DNA of 38,088 nt, from positions 1 to 38,088 of the forward strand of contig NZ_JAJOHW010000012.1 of NCBI RefSeq assembly GCF_021129195.1, written 5' to 3'. The position numbers and the translations under genes were made by a program. The notes beneath the pieces were generated by a model that saw nothing but the letters and a program-made list of their open reading frames with translations, did no database searches and was not told where the DNA came from. The DNA comes from Chromobacterium aquaticum. GTDB lineage: Bacteria; Pseudomonadota; Gammaproteobacteria; Burkholderiales; Chromobacteriaceae. Below are positions 35,840-38,088 of the stretch, piece by piece; within the stretch, counting starts at the first letter, position 1, and each line of letters starts with the position of its first letter.

Positions 35840-38088
35840 ATGAGTCAGCCAGCTTCTTCTTTCCCGTTTTTCCCCGCGTCCGGGCTCGCCGCGCTGAATG
35901 GCGCGCTGGTGGACTACTGGGTGGACGCCTGGCAGCGTTCGGTGTTGTATTGCGACATCCTGCGCCAGCGCGGCGATACTTATCTGGAGCACGCCGCTTC
36001 CGGTCATCCGCCGGTGTTGGTGTTCGATTACGACATCATCGTCGATGGCCGCGAACTGGAGCAGCCGGTCAATTATGCCTTGTCGGCGATCCGCCCGCCG
36101 GACGGCTGCCCGAAACCGGATCCGGCCAAGCGGCCCTTCGTGGTGATAGACCCGCGCGCCGGCCATGGGCCGGGCATAGGCGGCTTCAAGATGGACAGCG
36201 AGATCGGCATCGCGCTGCGTCAGGGCCATCCTTGTTATTTCGTGATGTTCTTCCCGGTGCCCGAGCCCAAGCAGACGATTGAATGCGTATGGCGCGCCGA
36301 GAAAGTCTTTCTGCAAAAGGTCAATCAACTGCATCCGCACAGCGCCGGCAAGCCCTTCGTCATCGGTAATTGCCAGGGCGGCTGGGCGCTGGCGATGCTG
36401 GCGGCCACCGCGCCGGAACTGGTGGGGCCGATTCTGCTGGCCGGCTCGCCCTTATCCTACTGGGCCGGCGTGGCCGGCAAGAACCCGATGCGTTATTCCG
36501 GCGGCCTGTACGGCGGCACCTGGATGGCCTCGCTGGCCGGCGACCTGGGCCATGGCCAGTTCGACGGCGCCAACCTGGTCAGCAATTTCGAGCAGCTGGA
36601 CCCGGGCAATACCTACTGGAAAAAGCCGTACACCCTGTACGCCAAGGTGGATTCCGAGCGCGAGCGCTTTCTGGAGTTCGAACGCTGGTGGGGCGGTCAT
36701 TATCTGCTGAACAAGGCGGAGATGGAGTGGATTACCCAGAACCTGTTCGTCGGCAACCGCTTGAGCCACGGCGAGGTGACGCTGGAACAGGGGCGGCAGG
36801 CGGTGGATCTGCGCAATATCCGCTCGCCCATCGTGGTGTTCGCTTCCTGGGGCGACAATATCACGCCGCCGCAGCAGGCGCTGTTCTGGATCGCCGATCT
36901 TTACGGCAGCGTGGAGGACATCCGCGTCAATGAACAGACCATAGTCTATTGCCTGCACGAGCAGGTCGGTCATCTGGGCATTTTCGTGTCCGCCGGCGTG
37001 GCCAATAAGGAACACAGCGAACTAGCCAGCGCGCTGGATCTGATCGATGTGCTGCCGCCGGGCTTGTACGAGGCGGTGATCACCGATACCCATCCTGAAA
37101 TGGCCGGCTTGGAGTATCTGCAAGGGCGCTATGTGATCCGCTTCGAGCCGCGCGATATCGACGATATCCTGGCGCTGGGCGACGGCCGCCAGGGTGAGGC
37201 CGCTTTCGAGGTGGTGCGCCGGGTGGGTGAGGTCAACCAGCAGTTGTACGACACCTTTGTCTCGCCGTGGCTGCGGCTGTACGGCAATGAACACGCCGCG
37301 CGCTGGCTGCGCGAAATGCATCCGTCACGGCTGGAGCGGCGCTGGTTTTCCAGCCGCAACCCCTGGCTGGCCGGGGTGCGGCAATGGGCGGAGCGGGTGC
37401 GCGAGGAGCGGCGGCCGGTGACGGAGGACAATCCCTTCTGGCAGTGGCAGCAGAGCTATGCCCAATTGGTGGAAACCGCGCTGGACGGCTGGCGCGACGG
37501 CCGCGATGCCTGGCAGGAGCTGAGCTTCCGCACCCTGTTCGAGTCGCCTTGGAGCGCGGCGCTGGCCGGCTTGAAGCCGCAGCGCGAATACGGGGTGCGC
37601 AAGGCGGATGGCAGCTGGGAGCGCAGTGAAATGCTGCGGCTCAAGCGCCAGGAACTGGAAGCGCATTACGCCGAAGGCGGGCCGGTGGACGGTTTTCTGC
37701 GGCTGTTGATCTATGTTGCCATCGGCAATGGCGTGGTGGATGTGCGGCCATTCAACGCCATCCGCCGGGTGATGCAGGAAACCGCGCTGGGCGAAGACCT
37801 GACGCTGGAGCAGTTCAAGCAGGCGGTGCGACGCCAGACCTGGCTGGTGCGCAACGATGAGAAACGGGCGCTGGCGACGCTGGAGCAACTGCTGCCCACC
37901 GATCAGCAGCGCCGCTTCGCGCTGGAACTGGCGATTCTGCTATTGCAGGCGGCCGGCCCCATCAGCCAGGAAAAGCAGCAGCGGCTAGGCCGGCTGGCGC
38001 TGGCGATGGGGGTAGCGCAGCGCAACGGCGGCGTGGCGGCGGAAACGGTCAAGCCGGCGACCAAGCGCGCGCCGCGTCAGCGCAAGCC
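35840..38088 (+). CDS. DUF3141 PHA-synthase-like alpha/beta hydrolase (3' end beyond window)
   Basis: An open frame of 749 codons that runs off the window edge. The N-terminal part (about 1-390) resembles PHA synthases. GNCQGG holds Cys178 at the nucleophile position of the G-x-C-x-G box, as in PhaC; WGDNITPP supplies Asp339 and EQVGHLGIF supplies His378. The remaining residues are the DUF3141-specific helical region, and the visible C-terminal tail is rich in Lys, Arg and Ala. DUF3141 proteins are commonly near phosphotransacetylase/acetate kinase genes; their reaction is not established. ATG 35840 was chosen as the first Met of the conserved region; the 233-bp gap before it shows no gene. 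Confidence 0.88.
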   Translation, partial: MSQPASSFPFFPASGLAALNGALVDYWVDAWQRSVLYCDILRQRGDTYLEHAASGHPPVLVFDYDIIVDGRELEQPVNYALSAIRPPDGCPKPDPAKRPFVVIDPRAGHGPGIGGFKMDSEIGIALRQGHPCYFVMFFPVPEPKQTIECVWRAEKVFLQKVNQLHPHSAGKPFVIGNCQGGWALAMLAATAPELVGPILLAGSPLSYWAGVAGKNPMRYSGGLYGGTWMASLAGDLGHGQFDGANLVSNFEQLDPGNTYWKKPYTLYAKVDSERERFLEFERWWGGHYLLNKAEMEWITQNLFVGNRLSHGEVTLEQGRQAVDLRNIRSPIVVFASWGDNITPPQQALFWIADLYGSVEDIRVNEQTIVYCLHEQVGHLGIFVSAGVANKEHSELASALDLIDVLPPGLYEAVITDTHPEMAGLEYLQGRYVIRFEPRDIDDILALGDGRQGEAAFEVVRRVGEVNQQLYDTFVSPWLRLYGNEHAARWLREMHPSRLERRWFSSRNPWLAGVRQWAERVREERRPVTEDNPFWQWQQSYAQLVETALDGWRDGRDAWQELSFRTLFESPWSAALAGLKPQREYGVRKADGSWERSEMLRLKRQELEAHYAEGGPVDGFLRLLIYVAIGNGVVDVRPFNAIRRVMQETALGEDLTLEQFKQAVRRQTWLVRNDEKRALATLEQLLPTDQQRRFALELAILLLQAAGPISQEKQQRLGRLALAMGVAQRNGGVAAETVKPATKRAPRQRK

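Overview
The window looks like chromosomal DNA of a high-GC betaproteobacterium, most likely a Chromobacterium-like member of the Neisseriales. This is an inference from protein flavour (a chitin-type sugar uptake cluster, a DUF3141 PHA-synthase-like protein, a compact glp cluster) and from base composition; no rRNA or taxonomic marker is present. It is mostly ordinary housekeeping and uptake DNA, with no prophage, IS element, CRISPR array or tRNA seen. The less ordinary content is in the non-coding layer.

Layout. 1-3.6 kb: the end of an unknown gene, two abutting short inverted-terminal repeats, a CNNM/CorC-type CBS membrane protein, ung, and a coupled PCMT-rhodanese pair (all minus). 3.6-5.85 kb: a TPP riboswitch and thiC. 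5.9-11.8 kb: single genes (DUF2789, exported MTAN-like nucleosidase, SDR, EIIA-Ntr-like protein, lipoprotein, GNAT, YcaQ-type glycosylase, solute-binding protein). 11.8-13.3 kb: pyruvate kinase. 14.0-19.7 kb: the glycerol block glpK-glpF-glpT-glpD, covering glycerol and glycerol-3-phosphate uptake, phosphorylation and oxidation. 20.1-21.3 kb: an unknown protein and a B3/4-domain protein, bracketed by DnaA boxes. 21.4-28.9 kb (minus): an OprD/ChiP-like porin, a sugar-binding protein, two permeases, a cytoplasmic GH3 beta-N-acetylhexosaminidase and the ATPase. Together these form a plausible outer-membrane-to-cytoplasm route for amino-sugar (chitin-derived) oligosaccharides. 29.3-31.0 kb: a chemoreceptor. 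31.2-34.2 kb: rlhA, a YkgJ-type Cys-cluster protein and a DUF606-like membrane protein. 34.3-35.6 kb: two Spy/CpxP-like proteins. 35.8 kb to the edge: a DUF3141 PHA-synthase-like protein, cut by the window end.

Non-coding signals. (1) Three close matches to the bacterial chromosome partition site parS lie at 3.46, 12.87 and 33.73 kb, two of them inside genes. (2) Six perfect DnaA boxes lie within 1.6 kb (19.78-21.40 kb), arranged as three pairs whose members are 29-30 bp apart, although dnaA is not here. Together these suggest an origin-proximal region with a possible DnaA-titration or replication-control locus. (3) A family of ~140-bp repeats with 18-bp imperfect terminal inverted repeats occurs four times, three of them sharing their terminal base with a gene's stop codon; a second family with the same central GTAC-N5-GTAC architecture lies directly beside one copy. 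(4) A shared 11-bp-period operator pattern precedes the porin and the sugar-binding protein. (5) Possible GlpR-like operators precede glpK and glpD.
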